A stretch of DNA of 64,000 bases from Natronobacterium haloterrestre (GCF_900112205.1 NZ_FOKW01000005.1:241846-305845); one strand, 5' to 3'. Numbered from the stretch's first letter, positions 1 through 9,200 are shown. A program made the numbers and translations. The notes: generated from the sequence alone by a model not told the origin.

Positions 1-542
1 GGGTCGTCCGGCTCGAGGTCGACGTCGGCCTCGAGCGACTCGAGGACGGTCGGATCGGGCTCGAACCGGTCGGGGTGGAGATAGGCGAGTTCGTGATACC
101 CCGGGTACGTCACCTGGTTCGGTCCGATCTCCTCGCGGTAACACGAGGGCGTACAGATCACGTCCGCGAAGGGGTAGCCGAGCCTCGTGATGAGCGTCGC
201 GTGTTCGGTATCGTAGAAGACGAGGCTCTTCGTGCCCAGTACCGACGCGACGTGTGCGGCCGCGACGCCGCCGATCGCCGTGATGACGTCGGGATCGATC
301 CGGCGCGCGTGTCGCAGCAGCCGCGCCTCGTAGGTGGCCTGGACGGCCGCCAGCGAGACTAGCGAATCCGACGAGCCGGCCAGCACCCGGTGATCGATCC
401 CGTACGCCTCCAGCAGTTCGACCGCGACGTCGTTCTCGCGGGCGAAGACGTGGATCTCGTGGCCTCGCTCCCGCAGCTCCTCGATCGGATGCCGGAAGAA
501 GTGTACGTGGCCCGGGTGCTGGATCGTGATCACGACTCGCAT
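1..542 (-). CDS. DUF354 family glycosyltransferase-like protein (3' end outside window)
   Basis: The first 180 codons are visible; the gene runs off the left edge. The N-terminus (MRVVITIQHPGHVHFFRHPI) and the later stretches DVITAIGG, VFYDTEHA and CTPSCYREEIG are typical of DUF354, a GT-B-fold family found in archaeal polysaccharide and N-glycan clusters. A strong Shine-Dalgarno GGAGGTGA lies 6 bases before the ATG at 542, which decides the start. The gene lies 78 bases downstream of the nucleotide-sugar dehydrogenase on the same strand, so the two probably form one transcript for surface-glycan synthesis. Donor and acceptor cannot be read from sequence. Confidence 0.85.
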   Translation of the reverse strand, partial: MRVVITIQHPGHVHFFRHPIEELRERGHEIHVFARENDVAVELLEAYGIDHRVLAGSSDSLVSLAAVQATYEARLLRHARRIDPDVITAIGGVAAAHVASVLGTKSLVFYDTEHATLITRLGYPFADVICTPSCYREEIGPNQVTYPGYHELAYLHPDRFEPDPTVLESLEADVDLEPDD

Positions 543-620
543 CGCGAGTCACCTCCGGGATCGACCGTCGCGTTCGGACGACGATCGACGCTCGCGGTCG
601 CCTTGGGGGGTCGCATCGAC

Positions 621-2054
621 TCACAACCTCCGGTAGACGAACCCCGCCTCGACCGCCTCCGACTTCTCGAGGCAGCCGTTCACGTCGACGAGCGCGGGAT
701 CCTCCTCGAGTTCGGCGGCGACCGCCTCGAGGTCCATTCGCTCGAACTCCGCGTGCGAGGTCGCAAGCAGGATGGCGTCGATCCCCTCGAACGAGAGCCG
801 TTCCTGTACCTCGATGTCGAACGTCTCCCGGACGGCGTCGTCGTCGGCGAACGGGTCGAACCCTTCGACGTCGACGTCGTACTCCTGAAGCTTGTCGACG
901 ACGTCGACGACTTTCGAACTGCGGATGTCCCCCACGCCCGGTTTGTAGGAGAGTCCAAGAACCAGGACACGGCTCTCCCGGAGCGTCTTGTGACAGTCGT
1001 TGAGCGCCTTGATCGTCAGTTCGGCCACGTGGTCGGGGAGGGATTCGTTCACTTTCCTGCTCGTGCGCACGAGTTCGGGGTCGAACCCCTCCCGGGAGGA
1101 CCGGTGGGCGAAGAAGTACGGGTCGACGGGGATGCAGTGGCCCCCGACCAGCCCGGGACGGTAGTCGTGGAAGTTCCACTTCGTGCCGGCGGCCTCGAGC
1201 ACCGCCTGCGTGTCGACGTCCATCCGCTCGAGCGCCATGGAGAGTTCGTTGACGAACGCGATGTTGAGGTCGCGCTGGGCGTTTTCGACGACCTTTGCGG
1301 CCTCGGCGACCTCGATCGACGGCGCGCGATGAACGCCCGCGTCGACGACCGATTCGTACAGTCCCGCCACGTCCTCGAGGACCTTCTCGTTCTGTGCACC
1401 GACGACCTTGACGACGTCCTCGAGCCCGTGGTCGGGATCGCCCGGCGTCGCGCGCTCCGGGGAGTAGCCGACGAAGAAGTCCTCGCCGGCGGTCAGCCCG
1501 GACGCGTCCTCGAGTGCGGGCACGAGCACCTCGCGGGTCGACCCGGGGTAGACGGTCGACTCGAGGACGACCGTCGTTCCGGGTTTCATCTTCGATCCGA
1601 CGGTTCGGCCGGCGCTCTCGACGTAACTGAGGTCCGGCTGGTCGTCGTCGTCGATCGGGGTCGGCACGGTGACGATGACGTAGTCCGCTTCGGCGATCTC
1701 GCTCGCGTCGGACGTGTACGAGATAGCGTCGTTGCGAACCGCCGCGTCGGAGAGGTCGCCCGTAGTGTCGACGCCGGACCGAAGGCGTTCGACGGTCGCG
1801 TCGTCGACATCGTAGCCGATCACGCGGTAGTTCGACTCCGCGAAGCCGACCGCAAGCGGGAGCCCGACGTATCCGAGCCCGACGACACAGATCGTCGCCT
1901 CGCGCGTCGTCGCTGCCGTCGTCTCGGTTCCCGCGTCGTGGTCCAGGGGCGAATGCGACCCCGTATCGTCCGGGACGGACCCGCTCGCGTTCCCCTTTCG
2001 GTCGCTCTCGCGCTCGTCCGCTCGGTTCTCGGTATCGCTTATTGTCGTGGTCAT
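621..2054 (-). CDS. Nucleotide-sugar dehydrogenase, WecC/TviB type
   Basis: Oxidises the C6 hydroxyl of a UDP-sugar (UDP-ManNAc or UDP-GlcNAc type) to a uronic acid with NAD. The Rossmann motif GLGYVG is at about residue 59-64, and the active-site motif GGHCIPVDP has its catalytic Cys at about 307. This motif differs from that of UDP-glucose dehydrogenases and points to the N-acetyl-hexosamine branch. The C-terminal UDP-binding domain (LGLSYKPGVGDIRSS) is complete. The frame is open to 2150, but the ATG at 2054 (MTTTISD) is preferred because everything upstream looks non-coding. About 50 acidic, Ser/Thr-rich residues precede the enzyme. It is upstream of the DUF354 gene and probably makes a precursor for it. 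Exact substrate is inferred. Confidence 0.9.
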   Translation of the reverse strand: MTTTISDTENRADERESDRKGNASGSVPDDTGSHSPLDHDAGTETTAATTREATICVVGLGYVGLPLAVGFAESNYRVIGYDVDDATVERLRSGVDTTGDLSDAAVRNDAISYTSDASEIAEADYVIVTVPTPIDDDDQPDLSYVESAGRTVGSKMKPGTTVVLESTVYPGSTREVLVPALEDASGLTAGEDFFVGYSPERATPGDPDHGLEDVVKVVGAQNEKVLEDVAGLYESVVDAGVHRAPSIEVAEAAKVVENAQRDLNIAFVNELSMALERMDVDTQAVLEAAGTKWNFHDYRPGLVGGHCIPVDPYFFAHRSSREGFDPELVRTSRKVNESLPDHVAELTIKALNDCHKTLRESRVLVLGLSYKPGVGDIRSSKVVDVVDKLQEYDVDVEGFDPFADDDAVRETFDIEVQERLSFEGIDAILLATSHAEFERMDLEAVAAELEEDPALVDVNGCLEKSEAVEAGFVYRRL

Positions 2055-2413
2055 AGCTGAGACGTTGTGGCTGGCCGTCGTACGATCGGGTACGACGGTA
2101 CGTTCTGTTTCGCCGCCCCGGATCGCCGGGGCGTTCCTCGATCCGTCCAAAACGAGGGGAGCCGTTTACTATACCGCGAATAAACGGTTGCAGCGCTCGC
2201 ATCGAACGGTCGTTCCGCGCTCGGACGGCTCTCGAGGGGAGATACCGGGTGTTCGGCAGATCGGCAGTCTCGAGCGTTTAGAACGTTGTTAAACCAGTCT
2301 GTAGGGGTCCATAATGAAGAGGGAATAGCGGGAATCGCCGATGCGGTCGGCGGGCACGATCTCACGCGATCCACCCGCTCGGCCCGTCGACCGCAACGGA
2401 ACCGCGACTAACG
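2055..2413. promoter_or_regulatory. Divergent intergenic region with an inverted repeat
   Basis: There is no convincing ORF between the divergent sugar dehydrogenase and wHTH genes. CCGTTTA (2162-2168) and TAAACGG (2181-2187) form a perfect 7-bp inverted repeat around CTATACCGCGAA, with a TATA-like core. It could be an operator or promoter for either gene. The function is inferred from position only. Confidence 0.4.
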
Positions 2414-3172
2414 ATGGTATCAAACGCCCCGACCGGAGTCCGAGCCACCCTCACGTCGTCGGCAACCACGTGGACCGACGCCGACCCGGCAGCGATTCGG
2501 GTAGACGACACCCACTGGGTCGTGTCGGTTCTCGCGAGCGGCGATCACGCCATCGGAGCCCCGTCCCGGCGGATGCCGTTCCAGTTGTTCCAGTTGGCGT
2601 CGTCGTGGGAGGCGGCCCTGATCGCGGTTCTGTTCCTTCTCATCAGCGGCCTCGTCGGCCTCCGAGCGGCGGAGCTACTGTTGGAACGCGACGTCCGCGA
2701 CCCGTCGTGCTGGCTGCGGACGGAGGAAAGCGACGACTCGGGCGAGAGGAACCGCTCACACGACACGTCCGACTCACGTGACGATCATCGCTGGGGGATC
2801 GAGTACGACAACGACAACGACAACGACCAGGATCACGATCACGACCACGATCACGACCAGAACTACCACCTCCAACACTACATCTCGCCCGAAACGCCGC
2901 CGGACCTCCTGAGCGACGAAGGAAACGTCGTCAGGCTGCTCGTCGAGCACGGCGGGCGCATCCGCCAACACCGGATCGCGGACGAAACCGGCTGGTCGAA
3001 GTCGAAAGTCAGCCGCATCTGTTCCCAGATGCACGCCGACGGGCGGATCGAGAAACGGTCCGTCGGCCGGGAAAACGTCATCAGTCTCTCCGGAGTCGAT
3101 CCCGCCGACGGCGACGAACCCGCCCACGATTCGGACACCGGGTCCGACGACCTCGAGAACCCGCTGACGTGA
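2414..3172 (+). CDS. Membrane-anchored winged-helix (MarR-like, DUF7343-type) regulator with Asp/Asn/His dipeptide repeat
   Basis: The 252-residue protein has a short N-terminal region, one membrane segment at about 65-82 (ALIAVLFLLISGLVGL), and a very acidic linker. At 131-150 the linker becomes a DN/DH dipeptide repeat. A winged helix follows at about 163-230 (LLVEHGGRIRQHRIADETGW, then SKSKVSRI), matching the haloarchaeal membrane-bound transcription regulators annotated DUF7343. Those relatives often carry a longer extracellular beta domain; here it is only about 55 residues. The start at 2414 gives the longest sensible N-terminus; no clear ribosome site is seen. The His-rich repeat could bind metal, but it is encoded by a hexanucleotide microsatellite and may simply be slippage. 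Targets are unknown. Confidence 0.7.
   Translation: MVSNAPTGVRATLTSSATTWTDADPAAIRVDDTHWVVSVLASGDHAIGAPSRRMPFQLFQLASSWEAALIAVLFLLISGLVGLRAAELLLERDVRDPSCWLRTEESDDSGERNRSHDTSDSRDDHRWGIEYDNDNDNDQDHDHDHDHDQNYHLQHYISPETPPDLLSDEGNVVRLLVEHGGRIRQHRIADETGWSKSKVSRICSQMHADGRIEKRSVGRENVISLSGVDPADGDEPAHDSDTGSDDLENPLT
2805..2860. repeat. Hexanucleotide microsatellite (GACAAC / GATCAC type) in coding sequence
   Basis: Consecutive six-base units encode alternating Asp-Asn and then Asp-His dipeptides in the linker of the winged-helix protein. Similar hexamer tracts occur at 36329-36370, 49569-49596 and 59894-59920 in this window. Confidence 0.85.
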
Positions 3173-3560
3173 GCCCGCCGCGCGGAGGCGGGCACTCCAC
3201 TCCCTATCCGTCCACTCCCTGTCCGTCGATACGCACCTGTGCACACCGGTATCCGCCTCCCACGTAGCTTCGACCCCGGCCATCGAAGCCCGCTCCCGTT
3301 CCGACGCTACTGCGGCGAAACGTTGCACGAGATGAAACTGTATTCGGTATTATACGGCCGATAGCGACGGTCTTATCGGTCGTATAGTAATGGCCGCCGT
3401 CCCTGTCGGTGTGAGTGAAGACCCGCCCGTCCCGTACCGGACGACGGCGCGGGCAGGTGACAACAATGATACGGAACGATACGCCATCCCGACGGACGGT
3501 ACCGAACCGAGTCGACGCGGCAGCCGGCAGTTCGCTCCCGCGAACGGTGGTGAACGGCTA
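3173..3560. promoter_or_regulatory. Intergenic region upstream of glmS with a 13-bp inverted repeat
   Basis: The 388 bases hold no supported gene. TATACGGCCGATA (3351-3363) and TATCGGTCGTATA (3374-3386) are inverted repeats with one mismatch and a 10-base spacer. Each arm contains a TATA-like core. The structure is 175 bases before the glmS start and about 180 after the preceding stop. It could be an operator, a hairpin in the glmS leader or a terminator; sequence alone does not decide. Confidence 0.45.
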
Positions 3561-5369
3561 ATGTGTGGAATTATCGCACGCGTCGGCTCCGGAGACGCGG
3601 CCGACACGCTGCTCTCCGGGCTCGAGAACCTCGAGTATCGCGGCTACGATTCGGCGGGGATCGCCGTCCAGAACGGATCCGGCGTGAAGGTCCACAAGAC
3701 CTCGGGCGAGGTCGACGACCTCAAGTCGACGCTCGAGACCCGGCCGAGCGGGAACATCGGCATCGGGCACACCCGCTGGAGCACCCACGGCCCGCCGACG
3801 GAGGAAAACGCCCACCCGCATACCGACACCGCGGGCGACGTCGCGGTCGTCCACAACGGCGTCATCGACAACTACGACGAACTCCGGGAGACGCTGCGGG
3901 AGAACGGCCACGAGTTCGAGAGCGACACCGACACCGAAGTGATCCCGCACCTCATCGACGAGTACCGCGAGGAAACCGGCGACACCGAGGGGGCGGTCCG
4001 CCGGGCCGTCGAGACGCTAGAGGGGAGCTACGCCATCGCCGCTATCGTCGACGGCGAGGAGCGCGTGTACGCAGCCCGGAAGGGGTCGCCGCTCGTCCTC
4101 GGACTCGACGACTCGGAGTGGTTCCTCGCGAGCGACGTCCCCGCGTTCCTCGATCACACCGACGAGGTGATCTACCTCGAGGATGGCGACCTCGTCGTGC
4201 TCGAGCCCGACACCTACCGTATCACCGACCTGGAGGGAGACCCGGTCACGCGCGCGGTCGACACCGTCGACTGGGATCCAGAGGACGCCGGGAAGGGACA
4301 GTACGACCACTACATGCACAAGGAGATCCACTCCCAGCCGACGGCGCTCGCGAACACCATCGAGGGTCGGATCGAGGACGGCGACGTCGCCTTCGAGGGG
4401 CTGCCGCCGGGTTCGTTCGCAGACGTCGAGTCGGTCCAGTTCGTCGCCTGCGGCACCTCCTATCACGCCGCGATGTACGGCGAGCAACTGTTGCGGGCGG
4501 CCGGGATCCCGACCGAGGTCGTCCGCGCGAGCGAGTACGGGACGAACGCGGGGCCGGTCGACGACGGGACGCTGGCCGTCGCGGTCACCCAGAGCGGCGA
4601 GACCGCAGACACGCTCGATGCGGTCCGGACGGCGGCCAGCCGCGGTGCACGGACCCTGGCAGTCACGAACGTGGTCGGATCGACCGCTGCGCGGGAAGCC
4701 GACGACGCGATCTACATCCGGGCCGGTCCCGAAGTCGGCGTCGCCGCGACGAAAACCTACTCCTCGCAGGCGGTCACGCTCGCGTTGCTGACCCAGCGGC
4801 TCGCGGCGGACGTCCCGGACGCCACGCCGGTCGAGGACCGTGAGGGGATGCTCGAGGCCCTCGAGGAGTTGCCCCAGCACGTCGAGCGCGTGCTCGAGAT
4901 GGGACGTGTCACTTCCCTGGCGCGCGAGTACCTCGACAGCGACTCGTACTTCTTCATCGGGAACGGGTTCGGCCACTCCGTGGCACTCGAGGGCGCGCTG
5001 AAGTTCAAGGAGATCACGTACGAACACGCCGAGGGGTTCGCCTCCGGACAGCTGAAACACGGCCCCCTCGCGCTCGTGACGCCGGAGACGCCGGTCTTCG
5101 CCGTCTACACCGGCGGCGACGACGAGAAGACCAGGACGAACGCGATCGAAGCCCAGGCTCGAGGCGCGCCGATCGTCGCGGTCGGTCCCGACGACCACCC
5201 GCTGATCGAGGTCGCCGACGCGCATCTGGGGGTTCCGGACACCCACCCGGTCTGGGCGGGACTGCTCGCGAACGTCCAGCTTCAGTTGCTGTCCTATCAC
5301 GCCGCGAAGCTACTCGACCGACCGATCGACAAACCGCGCAACCTCGCGAAGAGCGTCACCGTCGAATGA
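3561..5369 (+). CDS. glmS: Glutamine--fructose-6-phosphate aminotransferase (isomerizing)
   Basis: Makes glucosamine-6-phosphate from fructose-6-phosphate and glutamine, the entry step to UDP-GlcNAc for glycans. At 602 residues it has the full family length. The start is fixed by MCGIIARVG, because Cys2 is the N-terminal nucleophile of the glutaminase domain; the in-frame extension back to 3390 is non-coding. The glutaminase domain (about 1-220) shows LEYRGYDSAG and GIGHTRWSTHG. Two SIS sugar-isomerase domains follow (FVACGTSYHA, VTQSGETADTLDA, GNGFGHSVALEGALKFKE). It ends in the canonical PRNLAKSVTVE tail. It lies among sugar-nucleotide genes, consistent with supplying precursors for surface glycosylation. 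Confidence 0.97.
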   Translation: MCGIIARVGSGDAADTLLSGLENLEYRGYDSAGIAVQNGSGVKVHKTSGEVDDLKSTLETRPSGNIGIGHTRWSTHGPPTEENAHPHTDTAGDVAVVHNGVIDNYDELRETLRENGHEFESDTDTEVIPHLIDEYREETGDTEGAVRRAVETLEGSYAIAAIVDGEERVYAARKGSPLVLGLDDSEWFLASDVPAFLDHTDEVIYLEDGDLVVLEPDTYRITDLEGDPVTRAVDTVDWDPEDAGKGQYDHYMHKEIHSQPTALANTIEGRIEDGDVAFEGLPPGSFADVESVQFVACGTSYHAAMYGEQLLRAAGIPTEVVRASEYGTNAGPVDDGTLAVAVTQSGETADTLDAVRTAASRGARTLAVTNVVGSTAAREADDAIYIRAGPEVGVAATKTYSSQAVTLALLTQRLAADVPDATPVEDREGMLEALEELPQHVERVLEMGRVTSLAREYLDSDSYFFIGNGFGHSVALEGALKFKEITYEHAEGFASGQLKHGPLALVTPETPVFAVYTGGDDEKTRTNAIEAQARGAPIVAVGPDDHPLIEVADAHLGVPDTHPVWAGLLANVQLQLLSYHAAKLLDRPIDKPRNLAKSVTVE

Positions 5370-5710
5370 GGACGGGACCGAGCCGGCTCACCCGTTTCTG
5401 ACGCACTTTTCGTCGCGTTCCCGTTAGAGTACGGCCGCTGCTGTACTACGGCCGGTCACACGTTACCCGAGACTTCCGCACGGATACCGTTCCGGCGTTG
5501 TTCTCGAGTCCAGCGTTCCCGAAGTCTACCGAACGATCCGTCTCGAGTCCGGACGCTGGATGGCCCTACGCGAAGGGAGTTCCCGCCGAGCCACCGGTAG
5601 CTCCGGACCGCTCGCCCGCAGCCGAACGTGGCCGGGCGGAAAAGCGATGTCGGCACCACGATCGGGTTCCCACGGAACACTCGGTTCGACTGACAGCCAG
5701 ACAGCGGAAG
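5370..5710. other. Gene-free stretch between glmS and IS remnant
   Basis: I see no ORF with plausible protein character on either strand. GGCCG near 5431 pairs with CGGCC some 11 bases later, a weak hairpin that might end the glmS transcript. Confidence 0.4.
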
Positions 5711-6609
5711 CCCACGACTTCAGTCGTGGGGGACCAATTCAGGGCCTTTCAACCAGTCACGATCGACGATTCTCGACTGGATTCAGCGCTAGCCGACGAA
5801 GCGGCTGCCCTGGATATTGGCGCGAACAACCTCCTCGCGTGTACGACGACGACCGGCAAGCAGTACCTCTACGAAGGACGCGACCCGTTCGACCGGTTCC
5901 ACGAGACGACACACGAGATCGCCGATCTCCAGTCGGAACTCGAGGACGGGCGGTACACGTCGAAGCGTATCCAGCGCCCCTACCGGCGTCGGACGCGACG
6001 GCGAAACCACGCGATGGACACACTCGCCCGCGATCTCATGGAACGGCTTCACCGATGGCGTTGGGACGGTCTACGTCGGCGACCACACGGACGTCCTCGA
6101 GACCCATTGTCGGTTCGAACGAACGAGAAGCTACACGCCTTCTGGGCGTTTCGCCGATTCATCGACCGACTCGCGTGTACGGCCGAAGAGTACGGCATCA
6201 CCGTCGAAGTCCGCTCGGAAGCGTGGACGGCCCAGGAGTGTCCCGCCTGTGGCTCTCGAGAGGATACGACGCGCCACCGCGAGACACTCACGTGTTCGTG
6301 CGGCTTCGAGGGACATGCCGACCTCGCCGCGCCCGAGACGTTCCTCAGGCCGTACGAATCGATAGGCAGGCCGATGGCACGGCCCGTGTGCCTCAAGTGG
6401 GACGACCACTCATGGTCGGCGTTAACGAGACGCGATCGTCTCGTTCGCACACCAGAAATCGGAGATTTCTGGGGACGTCATCACGCGCTCACCGTCTCAA
6501 CGAGGAGCACAGAAACCGGAGTATCCGCGTCTAGGAGAAAGTCGCTCGCGTGGTGGTTCGGCATGAGCCGAGACCCCCAACGTGAGGAATCCCACGGCTT
6601 TAGCCGTGG
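5711..6609 (+). mobile_element. Decayed IS1341-type (IS200/IS605 superfamily) element, TnpB-only, bounded by hairpins
   Basis: The left boundary is a perfect hairpin, CCCACGAC-TTCA-GTCGTGGG (5711-5730). The right boundary is CCACGGC-TTTA-GCCGTGG (about 6592-6608). Both have the look of subterminal hairpins of haloarchaeal TnpB elements. Between them lies only the C-terminal half of a TnpB gene with frameshifts. No TnpA is present. A further perfect hairpin, CCAGAAATC-GGA-GATTTCTGG (6452-6472), sits inside the degraded 3' end. The element is dead as a transposon and probably as a TnpB nuclease, because the N-terminal half is missing. Confidence 0.75.
5732..6534 (+). pseudogene. tnpB: TnpB (RNA-guided nuclease / transposon accessory protein) fragment, frameshifted
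   Basis: The fragment begins at [17 protein letters not shown], corresponding to about residue 190 of a roughly 430-residue TnpB. It contains the first RuvC motif [13 protein letters not shown], a later segment ending [15 protein letters not shown], zinc-ribbon cysteines (CPACG, CSCG) and GFEGHADL near the third RuvC motif. The frame changes at about 6055 ([17 protein letters not shown] reads in another frame), returns near 6115 ([17 protein letters not shown]), and changes again near 6420, where [11 protein letters not shown] ends at 6534. At least three lesions plus loss of the N-terminus make it a pseudogene. Confidence 0.8.
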
Positions 6610-6625
6610 TGGGGATGTCAACGTC

Positions 6626-7600
6626 CTAGTCGTTCTCCGCTTCCGAGAGCGTCAGCAGAACCGCCTCGTCGTCGCCGTCCAGTTCGACCATCTCCCGTGT
6701 CTCCTCGTACTCGTCTTCCGCTCCGCCGGCAGTGATCTCGTACTCGCCGTCCGCCAGGTCCTCGAACTCGACGAGTCCGTCGTCAGTCTCGGCTTCCCGC
6801 TGCTCGCCCGACCCGAGAAGCGGGTCGTCGGTCGACTCGAGTTCGACGGCGACGCCGTCGATCGAATTCCCGTCGTCGTCCTCTACGAGCACGGTTAGCG
6901 CGTTCGTTTCGTCCTCGTCCGCCGACGCGAGCGTCAACAGGACCGCCTCGTCGTCGCCGTCGATCTCGACCGTCTCGCGCGTTTGTTCGTACCCGTCGGC
7001 GTCGGCGACGAGTTCGTACTCGCCGTCCGCGAGGTCGTCGAACTCCGCCTGGCCGTCCTCGGTGTGGACCTCACGGTCCTCGTCCTCGAGTTCGACGGTC
7101 GCGTTGTCGATCGAGTCCCCGTTTTCGTCCTCGACGAACGCGGTCAGGGCGTAACGGTCGTTCTCTTCTTGCTCGTCGTCGCTATCGTCCCCGTCGTCAA
7201 CGCCGTCCTGTTCGTCGCTATCGTCCCCGTCGTCGCTCCCGTTTTCATCGTCCTCTTGCTCGTCGTCTCCGCTATCGGCTCCGTCGTTCCCGTCACCGCC
7301 CCCGTCTTCATCGCTGCCCCCGGTGCCGTCGTCATCCGCCGTCTCGTCTTCGCCATCCGTGACGTCCGTCTCTTCGTCCGTTTCCGCAGTCCCGCCGCCG
7401 TCGCCGTCGCCGTCCGTACCCCATCCCTGGTCGTTCCACTCGTCGTTTACCGCTCCGAAGGCACTGCCGACTGAGGCCCCGCTCACGGCGAGGACCAATC
7501 CGGCTACCAGAAGAACGACTCCGCTGAGTGTGAGCAAAACCTGGACCGTCGACGTTATCGACCGGGTCTTCGATCGCTGTCGTTGGACGTTTCGGCGCAT
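6626..7600 (-). CDS. Surface-anchored protein with two carboxypeptidase-regulatory/PEGA-like beta domains
   Basis: The 324-residue protein has a basic N-terminus, one membrane segment at about 18-41, and a highly acidic Asp/Gly/Glu linker to about residue 150. Two homologous domains of about 85 residues follow. Each has the pattern ALT(A/V)(F/L)VED..G.SID..(T/A)VELE, then [11 protein letters not shown] or [11 protein letters not shown], then ETRE.VE(I/L)[11 protein letters not shown]. That is the carboxypeptidase-regulatory-like / PEGA-type beta-sandwich often found on secreted proteins. Probably anchored in the membrane with the domains outside. No catalytic motif is visible. It is an isolated gene next to the IS remnant; function unknown. 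Confidence 0.75.
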   Translation of the reverse strand: MRRNVQRQRSKTRSITSTVQVLLTLSGVVLLVAGLVLAVSGASVGSAFGAVNDEWNDQGWGTDGDGDGGGTAETDEETDVTDGEDETADDDGTGGSDEDGGGDGNDGADSGDDEQEDDENGSDDGDDSDEQDGVDDGDDSDDEQEENDRYALTAFVEDENGDSIDNATVELEDEDREVHTEDGQAEFDDLADGEYELVADADGYEQTRETVEIDGDDEAVLLTLASADEDETNALTVLVEDDDGNSIDGVAVELESTDDPLLGSGEQREAETDDGLVEFEDLADGEYEITAGGAEDEYEETREMVELDGDDEAVLLTLSEAEND

Positions 7601-8464
7601 TATCGAACCCCCTCGGTTAGTGCCACACCGTTCGATTTCCCGTCTGGATCACCCAGTCTCGGACTCGAGCGATCGGATCGATACCCTCGTCGGATCCCGA
7701 TAGCAGCGAGACACGTTTCGGGACGGGCAGCGGTGGCGGCGACCGACCGAGCCGCGTCGATTCTGCACGCCGTCGGAACCGTTGACGGTGTCTGCGGTGT
7801 GCGGATACAGGTGAGTTCATTACGTCACCGTTTCATCCCGTACCGGTTCACTATGGGCCGTATAAGCGACTCCCGCTCGTGAAAACGATCGGATCGGGAG
7901 CGGGATACTCGGGGACTGTCGGTGCGATCGGTGAGTGGCACTCGACGGTTCGCCGTCGCCTCGTTTCGCTTCGGCCGATCCATAGCGAAGGCGAACCGGT
8001 GACGGAACATCCGGACGGGAACCCGCGTCAAAAGGACGGGCTTCGGCGGGCGGAGCGATCCTCGAGCGGGAGCGATTCGCGGTTTATACTCGTGTTAAAC
8101 CGCGGTCTGTGGCGCGGACGATCCCAGAGCCGAGCAACCGAAGCCGTCGAACCGGAGGGATTCTCGAGGGGACCGAGGACGTGATCGGAAACGAGACGCC
8201 GCGGAACGAACCGACGTGGGGTGCCGCGTCGGTGGACTCGGCCTGTCCGTGTCTACGTTCGCTCAACCCGCGGACGAGGGGTCAAAAGAACTGCGAGCGC
8301 ACTGCCGGCGTATCTCGTCGGTAGTGTCTCCTACACGCGGCAGTTCGTGAGCGACTCGAGGTATCCACGCGGCGGTCCGTCGATCGCGGGCTCTCTCGTG
8401 GGCACGATGGGTCGAAAAATAGTCCGAAAATCGGAATTATCGATGAGCGTCGACAACAGCGGGG
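7601..8464. other. 864-bp region without a supported gene; contains a 9-bp inverted repeat
   Basis: All ORFs here are short, Arg/Ser-rich and overlap one another on opposite strands, as expected of chance ORFs in GC-rich DNA. CGCGGTTTA (8078-8086) and TAAACCGCG (8096-8104) form a perfect 9-bp inverted repeat with a 9-base spacer and a TATA-like core (TTTATAC). It could be a regulator site or a small-RNA promoter; the only ORF just downstream (GTG at 8109, 71 codons) is unconvincing. Confidence 0.4.
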
Positions 8465-8854
8465 TTACTCCCCGGTGTCGTCTTCCTCGTTTTCGTCGTT
8501 CTCCTCGCCGTCTTCGCCGTCTTCTTCGTCACCGGAACCGTCCTCGTCGTCGGTTTCTTCTTCGTCTTCCTCATCGTCGCCGGATCCGTCCTCTTCCCCG
8601 ACCGCGTCTTCCTCATCGTCGCCGGATCCGTCCTCTTCCCCGTCCGCGTCTTCTTCATCGTCGCCGGATCCGTCCTCTTCCTCGTCCGCGTCGTCACCGA
8701 ACCCGCCGTCTTCGTCGTCTTCCTCCATGGGGTCGTCGGGATCTTCATCGCTGACCGGGTTGGTTTCGTCGTCCGTACAACCAGCTACTGCCGCAATCAT
8801 ACCGACACCGAGCGCCTTCGTGAATCGACGTCGATCGAGGATTCGTTCCGTCAT
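8465..8854 (-). CDS. Acidic Tat-type lipoprotein with 14-residue tandem repeats
   Basis: Translation is taken from the ATG at 8854 (MTERILDRRRFTKALGVG), which creates a twin-arginine-like signal and lipobox AVAGC with Cys26. Upstream codons to 9082 look non-coding. The mature part of about 100 residues is nearly all Asp, Glu, Gly and Ser. It is built of 14-residue repeats with core EEDGSGDDEEDA, three to four copies, encoded by 42-bp DNA repeats. It is expected on the outer face of the membrane. No domain is recognisable; a polyanionic spacer or cation-binding role is possible. Confidence 0.65.
   Translation of the reverse strand: MTERILDRRRFTKALGVGMIAAVAGCTDDETNPVSDEDPDDPMEEDDEDGGFGDDADEEEDGSGDDEEDADGEEDGSGDDEEDAVGEEDGSGDDEEDEEETDDEDGSGDEEDGEDGEENDENEEDDTGE
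8560..8700. repeat. 42-bp tandem repeats in acidic lipoprotein gene
   Basis: On the plus strand, successive units share CATCGTCGCCGGATCCGTCC at about 42-base spacing (three clear copies). They encode the repeated acidic 14-mers. Confidence 0.75.
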
Positions 8855-9200
8855 AGCGCGTCCGGGGCGACGAGGGACTGGAAAATAAGAGGGAAACTCC
8901 GTTTCTACGATTGGTGCTAATTCAGACGAGTTGCCGATTATTACCGTCACGACAAGCGAACCGTTGCGTTCGCCACCGACGTTTCCCCTCGCACAACGAT
9001 CCGCTCGCAGGGGAAAACGGATCTTTGAACGGCCGGAGGACCCGCTCGTGGGATCCCGCCGAGGGAGTCTCGAGGGGCACAACCGTTCGCCACAGCGAAA
9101 CCGAGCCGAATCGAAGTTACACTGGCGACAACCGCGGCATACGGGACGTCGCGATCGACGAACACAGTCCTTATGCGGGTGTCGCTGCTATCTCGTCTCG
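8855..9200. other. Divergent intergenic region, no gene seen
   Basis: Separates the acidic lipoprotein gene from the UPF0200 gene. ORFs here are shadows. It presumably contains both promoters; I could not place a TATA box with confidence. Confidence 0.35.

Noticed and set aside
390..2060. 556-codon plus-strand ORF opposite the sugar dehydrogenase
   Set aside because: It is the antisense shadow of the well-supported dehydrogenase; composition is Arg/Val/Asp mirror-codon type with no motif.
4017..5300. 427-codon minus-strand ORF inside glmS
   Set aside because: Antisense shadow of glmS; long antisense ORFs are expected where GC-rich codon bias suppresses stop codons.
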